A DNA stretch of 39,438 nt from Acidaminobacter sp. JC074 (GCF_022496765.1 NZ_VANV01000036.1:1-39438); one strand, 5' to 3'; shown: positions 7,419-15,871, counted from the stretch's first letter. Notes: generated by a model not told the origin, from the letters alone. Translations and numbers: made by a program.

Positions 7419-7958
7419 ATGTCATGGAAAAGTCGCGGTGTCAGAGGATCTGCCCTAGAAGATTTAATTGTATTCACAAACGATTATTATCTAAAAAGAA
7501 ATTTAGCCAGAATCGATAAGGTACCCATTCCTATAAAAATTATAGAACAAGGCAAAGATGGCATGATTAATAAGGCTTTTTACGAAAAAAAATCCACGGT
7601 CGATTTCATTGGATTTGTACAAGGGTCTACAGTTGTTTTTGATGCAAAGGAAACCAACTTGCCTTCGCTTCCATTTAAAAATATTCATGCCCACCAGATA
7701 GAATATATGAAGGATGTTACATTCCATGGGGGTATCGCCTTTATTATCGCTCACTTTAAAATCAATGATTCTTATCATGTCATCCCATATGAAGTACTGA
7801 AGAAATACTATGATGAAGCTGATAAAGGTGGCAGAAAGTCCATTCCACTATCTGAACTCAACCCAGATTTTGAAATTAAGTACAATTACAATGGTATCCT
7901 TAATTATCTTAAGGTCTTAAACACATATGTAAAATATAAAGAAGAAGACAAATTATAA
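7419..7958 (+). CDS. recU: Holliday junction resolvase RecU
   Basis: A 179-residue Firmicute-type Holliday junction endonuclease that resolves recombination intermediates. The N-terminus (WKSRGVRGSALEDLI) matches the RecU basic start. The catalytic core STVDFIGFVQGSTVVFDAKET carries the D...(D/E)xK acidic-lysine triad, followed by AHQIEYM. Length is somewhat under the 200 residues usual in Bacillus, but nothing essential seems missing. The start has AGGAGG about 9 bases upstream. In Bacillus recU neighbours a penicillin-binding protein gene; here it stands alone between convergent ksgA and the divergent selenoprotein gene. Confidence 0.93.
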   Translation: MSWKSRGVRGSALEDLIVFTNDYYLKRNLARIDKVPIPIKIIEQGKDGMINKAFYEKKSTVDFIGFVQGSTVVFDAKETNLPSLPFKNIHAHQIEYMKDVTFHGGIAFIIAHFKINDSYHVIPYEVLKKYYDEADKGGRKSIPLSELNPDFEIKYNYNGILNYLKVLNTYVKYKEEDKL

Positions 7959-7990
7959 AAGGCAAATTCCCTAGAGGGAACTTGCCTTTA
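7957..7990. terminator. Bidirectional terminator between recU and ksgA
   Basis: AAAGGCAA...TTGCCTTT with an inner TTCCC/GGGAA arm forms a long hairpin with A and T runs on both sides. It can end both convergent transcripts. Confidence 0.85.
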
Positions 7991-7991
7991 A

Positions 7992-8858
7992 TTATTTTGT
8001 TACTTCAACAATTGTATTTGCAAGTAGTGCAAACTCATCAATAGTAAGTGTTTCACCACGTCTACCACCGTCGACACCTGATTTTTCAAAGGCAATCTTC
8101 AAATCGTCTTTTGAAACTTTCATGATGCCTGAAGACAGCGCATTTAAAAGTGTTTTTCTTCTCTTAGAAAAAGCATCTTTAATGGTATTGAAGAATGTTT
8201 TTTTATCTAATAACTCTAAGTCACTTGGTCTTACCTTTAAACGAATAACAGATGATGCCACTTTAGGTTGAGGCATAAATGATGACGGTGGCACCACTGT
8301 CACAATTTCTGGTTCAGAATAATACTGAACAGCTACTGATAAGGCACCATAAGCCTTTGTTCTAGGCTTTGCCATCATACGATCAGCAACTTCCTTTTGG
8401 ACCATAACCACTATATCAGAAATCGGTAGTTCATCCTCTAAAAGCTTCATAACAATCGGTGTTGTGATGTAATATGGAAGATTGGCAACAACCTTTGGTG
8501 GTTTACCAGAAAAGTGCTCATCTATCAACTTTCTAAGATCTACTTTCAAAACATCATTGTTAACAATGGTAATGTTGTCAAAGTCAGCTAAAGTTTCATC
8601 TAATACCGGTAATAAATAATTATCGATTTCAATTGCTGTCACCTTGTCTGCTCGTGAAGCCATTTCATATGTCATAACCCCGATACCAGGGCCTATTTCT
8701 AGAATACAATCATTTTCATTTATTTCAGCACCTTCTACAATATCACTTACAACCATATCATTAATTAGAAAGTTCTGACCCAATCCTTTTGAGAATTTAA
8801 AATCATATTTCGCCATGATGTATTTAATGGTACTTGGTGATGTTAACTTACCAATCAT
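7992..8858 (-). CDS. rsmA: 16S rRNA dimethyladenosine transferase (RsmA/KsgA)
   Basis: S-adenosylmethionine-dependent enzyme that dimethylates two adjacent adenines in helix 45 of 16S rRNA, 288 residues, normal length. Visible motifs: GLGQNFLIN (N-terminal signature), ILEIGPGIGVMTYEMA (SAM loop, about residues 50-66), and the catalytic motif NLPYYITTP (about 125-133). The C-terminal domain has the RRKTLLNAL stretch. The start overlaps the rnmV stop by four bases (ATGA), with AGGAG about 7 bases upstream. Last gene of the metG-tatD-yabE-rnmV operon, as in Bacillus. Confidence 0.96.
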   Translation of the reverse strand: MIGKLTSPSTIKYIMAKYDFKFSKGLGQNFLINDMVVSDIVEGAEINENDCILEIGPGIGVMTYEMASRADKVTAIEIDNYLLPVLDETLADFDNITIVNNDVLKVDLRKLIDEHFSGKPPKVVANLPYYITTPIVMKLLEDELPISDIVVMVQKEVADRMMAKPRTKAYGALSVAVQYYSEPEIVTVVPPSSFMPQPKVASSVIRLKVRPSDLELLDKKTFFNTIKDAFSKRRKTLLNALSSGIMKVSKDDLKIAFEKSGVDGGRRGETLTIDEFALLANTIVEVTK

Positions 8859-9421
8859 TTAAGACTCCTAACTGCTTCTTCAAACTGTTCTCTTGTTATG
8901 CCATAGCCATTTAATCTCTTTAAAAATGTCTTTGCATTGCCGTAACCTATGCCTAAAATCTTACCAACTTGATCTCGTCTTTCTGACGCATTATTAGAGA
9001 TGATTAAATCATTTCTTACAAGATCACTTTGAGAGAATGTAATTACTTTTTCTGTTGTTACTGCATGTGCTTTATTTAAAGCTTCTATAATAGATTCAGG
9101 CGATGCATTCTCTACACCAATATCATCTTTGTAGGTTGCCTCGTTTCTAGGAATAAATGCATGTTTACAACCTGGTATTTTTTGATCAATTCTTTTTCTT
9201 ATCTGTTCACCTGCATGATCAGGATCCGTTAATACAATCACACCACAACGTTCTTTAGCCTGCTTGATACGTTCAAATGTCTTAGCAGATATGCCAAAAC
9301 CATGTGTGATAATAATTTCTGCATCTACAGCTTTTTTTACTGCTGTCTCATCATCACGTCCTTCAACGACAATAATTTCTTTAATCTTTTTAATAACCAT
9401 ACCCCTTAATGTAACTTTCAT
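8855..9421 (-). CDS. rnmV: Ribonuclease M5 (5S rRNA maturase)
   Basis: Toprim-fold nuclease that trims 5S rRNA precursor, 188 residues. Toprim motifs are clear: EIIVVEGRDD with the catalytic Glu, and LTDPDHAGEQIR with the DxD. The C-terminal half resembles the RNase M5-specific DUF4093 region (GKILGIGYGNAKTFLKRLNGYGI). Two starts are possible. ATG 9421 overlaps yabE by 32 bases and has GAGG 9 bases upstream. ATG 9400 gives MVIKKIKEIIVVEG, closer to the family N-terminus, but its AAGGGG lies too close. I keep 9421 with modest confidence. Position between yabE and rsmA matches Bacillus. Confidence 0.93.
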   Translation of the reverse strand: MKVTLRGMVIKKIKEIIVVEGRDDETAVKKAVDAEIIITHGFGISAKTFERIKQAKERCGVIVLTDPDHAGEQIRKRIDQKIPGCKHAFIPRNEATYKDDIGVENASPESIIEALNKAHAVTTEKVITFSQSDLVRNDLIISNNASERRDQVGKILGIGYGNAKTFLKRLNGYGITREQFEEAVRSLK

Positions 9422-10454
9422 CTATTTCATCCTCGATGATATAGACCCTAACATATCTTCTGCCATAACGCATGGCAGCAGCGTTGTTGTTGATAAATAA
9501 ATCTACCTTTTGTCCCTTAATGGCACTACCAGTATCCTCTGCTGATGCAAAGCCATAGTCAGCCGTTCTATCCATGGACTCCACGTATACCTTAGAACCC
9601 AGTGGAATAACTTTAGGATCTACTGCGATTACACCCGGTCTTGCTTGAGTACCTGAATATGTAATACCATATGCAGGATGGTCAGGATATTTACCACATG
9701 ATGCATAAGATAGATCGTAAGCTGTTGCCTGACAGACAATCACTTTAGAATATCTAAAGGGTAGTCCTCTACTCGTTACAAAAAGCTCTTCAGAACCCTT
9801 GTTTTTAACTTCACTAACAGGATCTTTAACAATAGATTCTTTTACAAAATTTCTAGACATCATCTTACCATTTTCATAACGAATTTGATAAGTGATTTCC
9901 TTTAAACCTGATTCACCTCTTTGAACCAACTCAATTTCATGAGGCTCTAGGTTATTGACTAGATTGATTTCTGTATAATAGGGTATATCCGTTTCTTCTA
10001 CTAAATACTCATCCCATACTCTGGTGATGTTGATATGAGCACCTTCATATATCTTTGCATCTAAAAATGGTGCCACCACATCTAAGTCAGAAATCTCGAT
10101 ATTGTTTTCTTCAAGAATAGCTCTAACATTATGATGCGTCGTTTGAACAGTCATCACTTCATTACCATCTCTGATATTCAGTTCATAAGCTCTGGCAATT
10201 TCAATTTGGCCTTGATGATCAATCACTGTGTCTAAAGACGGATGGATTAAATCATCTGGACCCAGAGAAATCTCCATATCATCTATGATATCTGATACAG
10301 TTTTCTTAAAGGTGCTTATTTCATATGTTTTGTCTTCATCTTCTATCGTGACGTAATTGATATTTGCATTTCTAAATAATAAAAGGCTTACTGCTAAAAT
10401 TAAGAATAAGCCTGTTACAATCGGATAGAAGAGTGATATTTTAAATTTCTTCAT
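9390..10454 (-). CDS. yabE: YabE-like cell-wall protein: DUF348 repeats, G5, 3D (MltA-like) domain
   Basis: A 354-residue exported or membrane-anchored cell-wall protein. A short basic N-terminus and one hydrophobic segment (about residues 8-27) give an uncleaved or cleaved signal. Two ubiquitin-like DUF348 repeats follow (about 33-90 and 92-148), then a G5 domain (about 148-225), then a C-terminal 3D domain. The three aspartates of the 3D domain are visible in IAVDPKVIPLG, AEDTGSAIKG and KVDLF. The family comprises resuscitation-promoting-factor-like muralytic enzymes. Its place between tatD and rnmV matches yabE of Bacillus. Substrate and lytic activity are inferred from family. Confidence 0.9.
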   Translation of the reverse strand: MKKFKISLFYPIVTGLFLILAVSLLLFRNANINYVTIEDEDKTYEISTFKKTVSDIIDDMEISLGPDDLIHPSLDTVIDHQGQIEIARAYELNIRDGNEVMTVQTTHHNVRAILEENNIEISDLDVVAPFLDAKIYEGAHINITRVWDEYLVEETDIPYYTEINLVNNLEPHEIELVQRGESGLKEITYQIRYENGKMMSRNFVKESIVKDPVSEVKNKGSEELFVTSRGLPFRYSKVIVCQATAYDLSYASCGKYPDHPAYGITYSGTQARPGVIAVDPKVIPLGSKVYVESMDRTADYGFASAEDTGSAIKGQKVDLFINNNAAAMRYGRRYVRVYIIEDEIDESYIKGYGY

Positions 10455-10482
10455 AATCGACTCCTAAAACTACTATAATAAT

Positions 10483-10513
10483 ATACTGTTTGAACTAAAA
10501 GTTCAAACAGTAT
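10483..10513. terminator. Perfect hairpin between tatD and yabE
   Basis: A 14-bp perfect inverted repeat (ATACTGTTTGAACT with its complement, loop AAA) lies in the 67-base tatD-yabE gap. On the minus strand it is followed by ATATTATTATAG instead of a T run. It is therefore more likely a weak attenuator, mRNA-stability hairpin or processing site than a full terminator. Confidence 0.45.
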
Positions 10514-10521
10514 CATTCGTT

Positions 10522-11289
10522 TTAGTCAATATTAAAGTATTTTTTTGCATTTTCCATGGTCTTTTGGGCCACTTCTTCATAAGAAATACCCTTGATTTCA
10601 GCAATTTTTTCACATACATATTTAACATATGTAGACTCATTTCTCTTGCCTCTATAAGGATGTGGCGTTAAATAAGGTGAATCCGTTTCAATCATCAAGC
10701 GGTCCAAAGGTACACTTTCTACAACCTCCACTAGTTTTCTAGCGTTCTTGAAAGTCACTGGACCAGCTATTGAAAGATAAGCACCTAACTTGATATACTG
10801 TCTGGCAAGTTCTGCAGAACCTGAGTAACAATGCATCAAAACACCTGTCTCAAACTGATTTTCTTCCTTTAAGATATCCATAACATCTTGATTGGCTTCT
10901 CTGTCATGAATGATAACAGGCAGCTTTAACTCTTTAGCCAGCTGAAGCTGCTTTCTAAACCAATATTTCTGAACATCTCTTGGTGAAAAGTCATAATGAT
11001 AATCTAATCCAATTTCACCAATGGCCTTCACTTTTTTCTTTCTTGCCATGGCCTTGATAAGACCTAACATCATATCATCTAAAGTCTTAGCTTCATGTGG
11101 ATGAACACCAACTGCTGCATAAATGAAATCATACTTATCAGAAAGCTCTACTGCATTTATGGATGACTCATAATCTGCACCAGGATTTAAAACCAAAGAC
11201 ACTTCTGATTCCATAATGCGTTTGATGACGGCTTCTCTGTCGCCATCAAACTTATGTGAATCTAAATGTGCATGAGAATCAAATAACAT
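10522..11289 (-). CDS. tatD: TatD-family metal-dependent hydrolase (DNase)
   Basis: A 255-residue TIM-barrel metallohydrolase (YabD in Bacillus). Metal ligands are visible in FDSHAHLD (residues 3-10), GEIGLDYHY, VIIHDREA, LMHCYSG and IETDSPYL, so both metal sites look intact. The family has 3'-5' exonuclease activity on DNA and roles in DNA repair and D-aminoacyl-tRNA clearance have been proposed. It lies 8 bases downstream of metG in the same operon. Confidence 0.93.
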   Translation of the reverse strand: MLFDSHAHLDSHKFDGDREAVIKRIMESEVSLVLNPGADYESSINAVELSDKYDFIYAAVGVHPHEAKTLDDMMLGLIKAMARKKKVKAIGEIGLDYHYDFSPRDVQKYWFRKQLQLAKELKLPVIIHDREANQDVMDILKEENQFETGVLMHCYSGSAELARQYIKLGAYLSIAGPVTFKNARKLVEVVESVPLDRLMIETDSPYLTPHPYRGKRNESTYVKYVCEKIAEIKGISYEEVAQKTMENAKKYFNID

Positions 11290-11297
11290 ATTGCCCC

Positions 11298-13238
11298 CTA
11301 GCTTACTGTCGATCCAGCAGGCATATCAGCAGTAACAAGCTTTAAGTCCTTACCTGATTCTGCAGCTAAAATCATACCTTCTGATTTTTCACCACGTAAT
11401 TTTACAGGTTTTAAGTTAGCTACTAAAATTACCTTTTCTCCTACTAATTCTTGAGGATCAAAGTATTCAGCAATACCTGATACAACTTGACGCGTATCAT
11501 CACCAACTTTTAATTGTAAAACTAAAAGTCTGTCAGCTTTTTTGTGTTTAGCCACACTGATTATCTCAGCTACTCTAAAATCTATTTTAGAGAAATCATC
11601 AAAAGTAATCTCTGGCTTAATTTCAGGATACTCGATTTTCTCTTCTTTTGGATATTTCTTTTCGATGTCTGCTGCAATTTCTTCTAATTTCTTAGCTTCA
11701 TCAATTCTTGCAAATAAAGGCTCGCCTACACCTACTTTAGAACCCACCACTGTACCGTCAAATGACTTAGCAGATTCAAATGATACATTAACAGCATTGA
11801 TTTGCTCTTGAATCTTTTTAGCTGTATCAGGAATGAAAGACTCTAATAATACTGATGAAATTCTAATAGACTCAAGTAAGTTGTAAAGCACAGTGCCTAA
11901 ACGGTCTTTCTTATCTTCTTCTTTAGCTAATATCCATGGACAAGTTTCATCAATATACTTGTTTGATCTTCTTAAAAGTGTCCATAATGCTTCTAAAGCA
12001 TCAGCAACCTTGTATTCGTTCATCTTAGCAGTCACAGTTTCAACTGTTACTTTTGCCAAGTTGATTAAGTCCTCATCAAATGCCTTTTCTTCTTCAGTTA
12101 ATACTACACCAGGTGCTTGAATCACACCATCATTGTACTTGTTAACCATAGCAACAGTTCTGTTAACCAAGTTACCAAGAACATTGGCTAAGTCAGTATT
12201 CACTCTAGAAATCATGTTTTCATATGTGAAAGAACCGTCTTGAGCATAAGGCATTTCTCTTAGTACATAGTATCTAACAGCATCTAAGCCAAAGTACTCT
12301 ACTAAGTCGTGAGCATAAACCACATTACCTTTAGATTTACTCATTTTATCTGTACCTGTTAATAACCAAGGATGACCTAAAACTTTCTTAGGTAGTTCTA
12401 CGTCTAAAGCCATAAGGATAATTGGCCAGTAAATTGTATGGAATCTTACGATATCCTTACCGATTACATGAACATCAGCAGGCCAGTAATTGTTGTACTT
12501 TTCGCCATGATTACCATCTACATCATAGCCAATCGCAGAAATATAGTTTGACAAGGCATCGATCCATACATAAGTTACATGACCTGGATCAAACTCTACT
12601 GGTATACCCCAGTCAAATGATGTTCTCGATACACATAAGTCTTGTAGACCCGGCTTAATGAAGTTGTTGATCATCTCATTTTTTCTAGACTCAGGTGATA
12701 TAAATTCAGGATGTGTGTTGTAGTGTTCAACAAGTCTATCTGCATAGTTAGACAACTTTAAGAAGTAAGCTTCTTCTTTTGCTTGTTCAACAGCGCCACC
12801 ACAATCAGGACACTTACCATCATTTAATTGAGTTTCGGTCCAGAAAGACTCACAAGGCTTACAGTAAGCACCTTCATAAGCACCCTTGTAAATGTCACCT
12901 TGATCGTATAATTTCTTAAAGATTTTTTGAACAACTTTCTTATGATCTTCATCTGTTGTTCTGATGAACTGATCATATGATACATTCATGAAGTCCCAAA
13001 TCTTTCTGATTTCTCCCGCAATATGGTCAACGTGCTCTTGAGGTGTAATACCCTCTTCAATTGCCTGGTCTTGTATCTTTTGACCATGTTCGTCTGTACC
13101 TGTTAAGAAATAAACGTCATAACCTTCAGCACGTTTATATCTAGCAATTGAGTCTGTTAAAATAGCTTCATACACATTACCGATATGAGGTATTCTAGAT
13201 GTGTATGCGATAGCCGTGGTGATATAATACTTTTCCAT
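11298..13238 (-). CDS. metG: Methionyl-tRNA synthetase with C-terminal tRNA-binding domain
   Basis: Charges tRNA-Met with methionine, 646 residues. Class I signatures: HIGN near residue 18 and DKMSKSKGN around 300. A zinc knuckle with two CxxC pairs (CKPC, CPDCGG) lies near residues 127-148. The C-terminal 110 residues (FSKIDFRVAEI... onwards) form the OB-fold EMAP/Trbp111-like dimerisation and tRNA-binding domain. The start has AAGGAGG 6 bases upstream. Expression is under the T-box leader at 13258-13500. First gene of the tatD-yabE-rnmV-rsmA operon. Confidence 0.97.
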   Translation of the reverse strand: MEKYYITTAIAYTSRIPHIGNVYEAILTDSIARYKRAEGYDVYFLTGTDEHGQKIQDQAIEEGITPQEHVDHIAGEIRKIWDFMNVSYDQFIRTTDEDHKKVVQKIFKKLYDQGDIYKGAYEGAYCKPCESFWTETQLNDGKCPDCGGAVEQAKEEAYFLKLSNYADRLVEHYNTHPEFISPESRKNEMINNFIKPGLQDLCVSRTSFDWGIPVEFDPGHVTYVWIDALSNYISAIGYDVDGNHGEKYNNYWPADVHVIGKDIVRFHTIYWPIILMALDVELPKKVLGHPWLLTGTDKMSKSKGNVVYAHDLVEYFGLDAVRYYVLREMPYAQDGSFTYENMISRVNTDLANVLGNLVNRTVAMVNKYNDGVIQAPGVVLTEEEKAFDEDLINLAKVTVETVTAKMNEYKVADALEALWTLLRRSNKYIDETCPWILAKEEDKKDRLGTVLYNLLESIRISSVLLESFIPDTAKKIQEQINAVNVSFESAKSFDGTVVGSKVGVGEPLFARIDEAKKLEEIAADIEKKYPKEEKIEYPEIKPEITFDDFSKIDFRVAEIISVAKHKKADRLLVLQLKVGDDTRQVVSGIAEYFDPQELVGEKVILVANLKPVKLRGEKSEGMILAAESGKDLKLVTADMPAGSTVS

Positions 13239-13257
13239 AAAATCCTCCTTACAAAAA

Positions 13258-13293
13258 TATAAAAAGAGCCTCCATCCAAGGGACGAAGGCTCG
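13258..13293 (-). terminator. T-box leader terminator of metG
   Basis: GAGCCTTCGTCC pairs with GGATGGAGGCTC (12 bp including G-U pairs, loop CTT) and is followed by five T. This is the attenuator hairpin that the T-box controls. The metG start lies 20 bases beyond. Confidence 0.85.
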
Positions 13294-13500
13294 TTCGTGT
13301 TACCACCCTAATTCATAGTTAACTTGTTATAGATCCGTCAACTACCTCATTGTGAAATCTCACGATACTATAACGTGTATCAACCGTTGAAGTCTTTCCT
13401 CTTCAATGCTCCTGGACCATTTTCAACAATACTCTCTTCTCTGATTTTCACCAAAACATCAGCTCTCTAAGCAAGATTTCATGTATCTCTTCCATTCATA
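13258..13500 (-). promoter_or_regulatory. T-box riboswitch (tRNA-Met sensing) leader of metG
   Basis: The leader has the T-box core AGGGTGGTAACACG at 13296-13310, a variant of the usual GGGTGGNACCGCG, followed by the terminator stem. Near its 5' end the minus strand holds AGAGAGCTGATG...GGTGAAAATCAG, typical of the distal part of Stem I. A likely AUG specifier codon is at 13418-13420 in GAAAATGGTCC, agreeing with the Met gene downstream. The specifier placement is an inference. Confidence 0.85.
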
Positions 13501-13519
13501 GCATCTATAATTTGAAAAA

Positions 13520-13548
13520 AGTATATCACAGATTTATATGAGAATCAA
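13520..13548 (-). promoter_or_regulatory. Promoter of the metG operon
   Basis: Minus-strand -35 TTGATT (13543-13548), 17-base spacer, -10 TATACT (13520-13525). It lies directly upstream of the T-box leader. Confidence 0.75.
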
Positions 13549-13572
13549 ACTTTTCTAATTTTAATGTGTTAC

Positions 13573-13578
13573 TATAAT
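13573..13578 (+). promoter_or_regulatory. Probable -10 box of the Nudix gene
   Basis: TATAAT lies 20 bases before the start codon, with only an AT-rich, poorly matching -35 region upstream. It lies back to back with the metG promoter. Confidence 0.35.
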
Positions 13579-13598
13579 AAAGAGATATGGAGGGCACT

Positions 13599-14168
13599 AT
13601 GCAATTAATAAAAGATATTGAAAACTATAAAAGTGATATAGAACAAGAAATTCTGGATAAAAAAATCATACTGGACCACTTAAATAGATCCAAAGATATT
13701 TTTGTTAGAGACAATCAAACTGCACATATGACTGCTTCTGCATGGGTCGTTAACCATGACTGCAGCAAAGTTCTTATGGTCTATCATAATATTTATGATT
13801 CGTGGTCTTGGTTAGGTGGTCATGCGGATGGCGACACAGACCTATTAAATGTAGCTATAAAAGAAGTAAAGGAAGAAAGTGGACTTAAAAGGGTACACCC
13901 AATTACAGAAGATATCTTTTCTTTAGAAACCCTGACTGTAGACGGGCATGAAAGAAGAGGCAAATACGTGCCTTCTCATTTGCACCTAAATGTTACCTAT
14001 TTACTACAAGCTGATGAGGAAGATGAACTTTCTATCCAACCAGATGAAAACTCTGGTGTTCAGTGGTTTGATTTAAATGAAGCTATAGAAGCATCCTCAG
14101 AGCCTTGGTTTAAAGAACGAATCTATTCAAAATTAAATAATAAGCTCAAAAAAAGATGCAACTGTTAA
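13599..14168 (+). CDS. Nudix hydrolase
   Basis: A 189-residue Nudix-fold hydrolase that would cleave a nucleoside-diphosphate-linked substrate. The Nudix box runs GHADGDTDLLN then VAIKEVKEESGL. The catalytic E-xx-EE core and the Gly are present; the first box Glu is Thr and the Arg is Lys. GGHADG is preceded by WSWLG, typical of a common Firmicute Nudix subfamily of unassigned substrate. Start at ATG 13599, preferred over an ATG four codons earlier because the GGAGG in between is the ribosome binding site. Single gene, divergent from metG and convergent with the next gene. Confidence 0.88.
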   Translation: MQLIKDIENYKSDIEQEILDKKIILDHLNRSKDIFVRDNQTAHMTASAWVVNHDCSKVLMVYHNIYDSWSWLGGHADGDTDLLNVAIKEVKEESGLKRVHPITEDIFSLETLTVDGHERRGKYVPSHLHLNVTYLLQADEEDELSIQPDENSGVQWFDLNEAIEASSEPWFKERIYSKLNNKLKKRCNC

Positions 14169-14181
14169 TTCAGTTGCATTT
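14150..14181. terminator. Bidirectional terminator between the Nudix and BtrH-like genes
   Basis: ATGCAACTG and CAGTTGCAT form a 9-bp hairpin with a 6-base loop that contains the Nudix stop codon. On the minus strand it is followed by C and seven T; on the plus strand the tail is shorter. Confidence 0.75.
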
Positions 14182-14182
14182 A

Positions 14183-15148
14183 CTATAGCGTCAGTAGCAT
14201 ATTCATTGCCTTGCTTTCAAGCGCTTCTATGTCTTTAAAAAGCTGACTGGCTTCAACTAATAATTTTTCATCCTTTGTCTGACTGATTTTCATGAATGTA
14301 TCCGATACTTGATGCCACATCAGTGCTGACTCCACATAAATTTCATAGACATCTTCAATAACTTGACTACCAGTTAGATGGCTAGCTTCTTTAAGAAAAT
14401 CTCTATATAGATTTCTAAACATAGCACCACCAGTGCCACCTCTTTCCATCATGGTTGCAGCAAATGAAAAATCCTTTTCTATATCATCAGATGCTTTATA
14501 CCATTTTTTTAGATCTTTTGCTGTCCTTAATAGACCTTTGTATCCAAAATTAGAAATAGGTGGATTCAGAAAGCTTTCTGCATTTGCAACAAGCGCCTTT
14601 ATGATGGCCTCTCTTAAATCAACTTCATTCTCTGTTCGATCGATGACAAAACTCAGATTCTTACCAAACATAGGTCCTTTTTCACTTCTTGCTAGTGATA
14701 GAGATTCCAATGAAGTTTTTTTTCTGCCGCCTTGCTGTTGTGTGTCTATTAGATAAGCATCTTTATCATCATATCCTATAATAGCTGCGAAATGACCTGC
14801 AAAATGTATCTTAGAAGTAAAATACTCCAGATGGTAACAATCCAATTGCAAACCAACAGGTCTATCATCATCTAAATATGATTTAACTATTTGCCAAGCC
14901 TTTTTTACTGAAGCAGTTCTGTTTACACTTAATTTCAAACCTAAGTTTTCACATAATCTTTCTGTAATTTCAAATTGCCTGGTCCTACCACCTAAAAAGG
15001 GCATACCATCACTACCCCAAGGTAAGATACCATAGTTTAAACCTTGACCTAGACCAAAAAGCATGGCTTCAGAAAAATCAAAGCCTATATGAGTCATTAA
15101 AACACCAATCGTTGTTGTTTCGCAGTGTTCACCTTTAAAATTAATCAT
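14183..15148 (-). CDS. BtrH-like N-terminal domain / DUF4872 protein (putative acyl or peptidyl transferase)
   Basis: A 321-residue protein with a papain-like N-terminal half: conserved Cys9 in GEHCETTTIGVLM, then FGLGQGLNYG (about residues 31-40), a His in HFAGHFAAIIGYDD (about 135-148) and an Asp in AYLIDTQ. This matches the BtrH N-terminal domain; BtrH moves an acyl group from a carrier protein to an amine in butirosin biosynthesis. The C-terminal half is helical and fits DUF4872. No carrier protein or peptide-synthesis genes are nearby, so the substrate is unknown. GGAGG precedes the start and a TTGACT/TATTAA promoter lies upstream. Monocistronic. Confidence 0.75.
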   Translation of the reverse strand: MINFKGEHCETTTIGVLMTHIGFDFSEAMLFGLGQGLNYGILPWGSDGMPFLGGRTRQFEITERLCENLGLKLSVNRTASVKKAWQIVKSYLDDDRPVGLQLDCYHLEYFTSKIHFAGHFAAIIGYDDKDAYLIDTQQQGGRKKTSLESLSLARSEKGPMFGKNLSFVIDRTENEVDLREAIIKALVANAESFLNPPISNFGYKGLLRTAKDLKKWYKASDDIEKDFSFAATMMERGGTGGAMFRNLYRDFLKEASHLTGSQVIEDVYEIYVESALMWHQVSDTFMKISQTKDEKLLVEASQLFKDIEALESKAMNMLLTL

Positions 15149-15196
15149 GTTCTCTCCTCCTTATAAACTCTATACCCATTTATCTATAACTTAATT

Positions 15197-15224
15197 TTAA
15201 TAGCTACACTTAGGGGAGAGTCAA
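15197..15224 (-). promoter_or_regulatory. Promoter of the BtrH-like gene
   Basis: Minus-strand -35 TTGACT (15219-15224), 16-base spacer, -10 TATTAA (15197-15202), about 50 bases upstream of the start codon. Confidence 0.55.
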
Positions 15225-15256
15225 TGACTTGTTGATAAAATAGGTCGTTTAAAAAC

Positions 15257-15285
15257 TTATACACATTTTACTACACTTATCCATA
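15257..15285 (+). promoter_or_regulatory. Two DnaA-box-like 9-mers between divergent genes
   Basis: TTATACACA (15257-15265) and TTATCCATA (15277-15285) are each one mismatch from TTATCCACA and lie in the same orientation; a weaker TTATACAG follows near 15307. Neither box is perfect, so this could be chance in AT-rich DNA. Confidence 0.25.
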
Positions 15286-15340
15286 ACTTATTTCAAAAAA
15301 GTTAACTTATACAGTCTTTTCATTATACATAAGAATAGGC

Positions 15341-15346
15341 TATACT
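15341..15346 (+). promoter_or_regulatory. Probable -10 box of the repeat-protein gene
   Basis: TATACT lies 19 bases before the start at 15366, followed by the ribosome binding site AAAGGA. The -35 region is a weak match. Confidence 0.35.
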
Positions 15347-15365
15347 CATAAGAAAGGATGATATC

Positions 15366-15869
15366 ATGAAATTAATAAAAAAACTTATTTCGAACTACAA
15401 ACAAACCCAATCTATTTATAAAGAATATGAAAATATGAGGGCGCCACTCAGATCAAAAGACGACTATTACCAGGCAACTGAGTCTAATCAAAAGGGATTT
15501 TCAAATCCGAATTCAAAACAAGATGAAAGAACCTATATTTCTTCTTTTTCAGGAGCAACCCAATATGTTTGGAATGGCAGATTCCTCTCTGAATACAGCG
15601 GCAAACGCTTAATTGAATTTGACGGTAGTCACATTAAAAAGTATGCTGGCAGTCATATCTACAAATGGGAAAATAACTGTTTATCTGCTTTTGCAGGAAA
15701 AAAACTATACACGGTATCAAGTGGATCTATATCACGATTTGCTGCAAATAAAATCTATTCGTATGATTCAAAAGGGCTTTCTAAGTTTGCTGGACCACAG
15801 TTATATAGTATAAAAGGATCTGAAGTACCAGTAGCCATCATGATTGTGATTGCGGAAAAACTCATTTAA
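15366..15869 (+). CDS. Short repeat protein resembling the 4-fold beta flower domain
   Basis: A 167-residue protein without signal peptide. From about residue 56 it consists of repeats of roughly 10-20 residues: short aromatic strands such as YVWNGRFL, LIEFDGSHI, IYKWENN, LYTVSSG, IYSYDSKG alternate with the motif (F/Y)(S/A)G(K/S/P). The first 55 residues are charged and polar. The pattern resembles the small '4-fold beta flower' proteins of Firmicutes, whose role is unknown; this assignment is from memory and tentative. Start ATG 15366 with AAAGGA 8 bases upstream. Monocistronic, between a divergent BtrH-like gene and a convergent AraC-type gene. Confidence 0.7.
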   Translation: MKLIKKLISNYKQTQSIYKEYENMRAPLRSKDDYYQATESNQKGFSNPNSKQDERTYISSFSGATQYVWNGRFLSEYSGKRLIEFDGSHIKKYAGSHIYKWENNCLSAFAGKKLYTVSSGSISRFAANKIYSYDSKGLSKFAGPQLYSIKGSEVPVAIMIVIAEKLI

Positions 15870-15871
15870 AT

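Noticed and set aside
7503..7778. Minus-strand 91-codon open frame inside recU
   Set aside because: It is fully antisense to a well-supported gene and shows no motifs or start signals.
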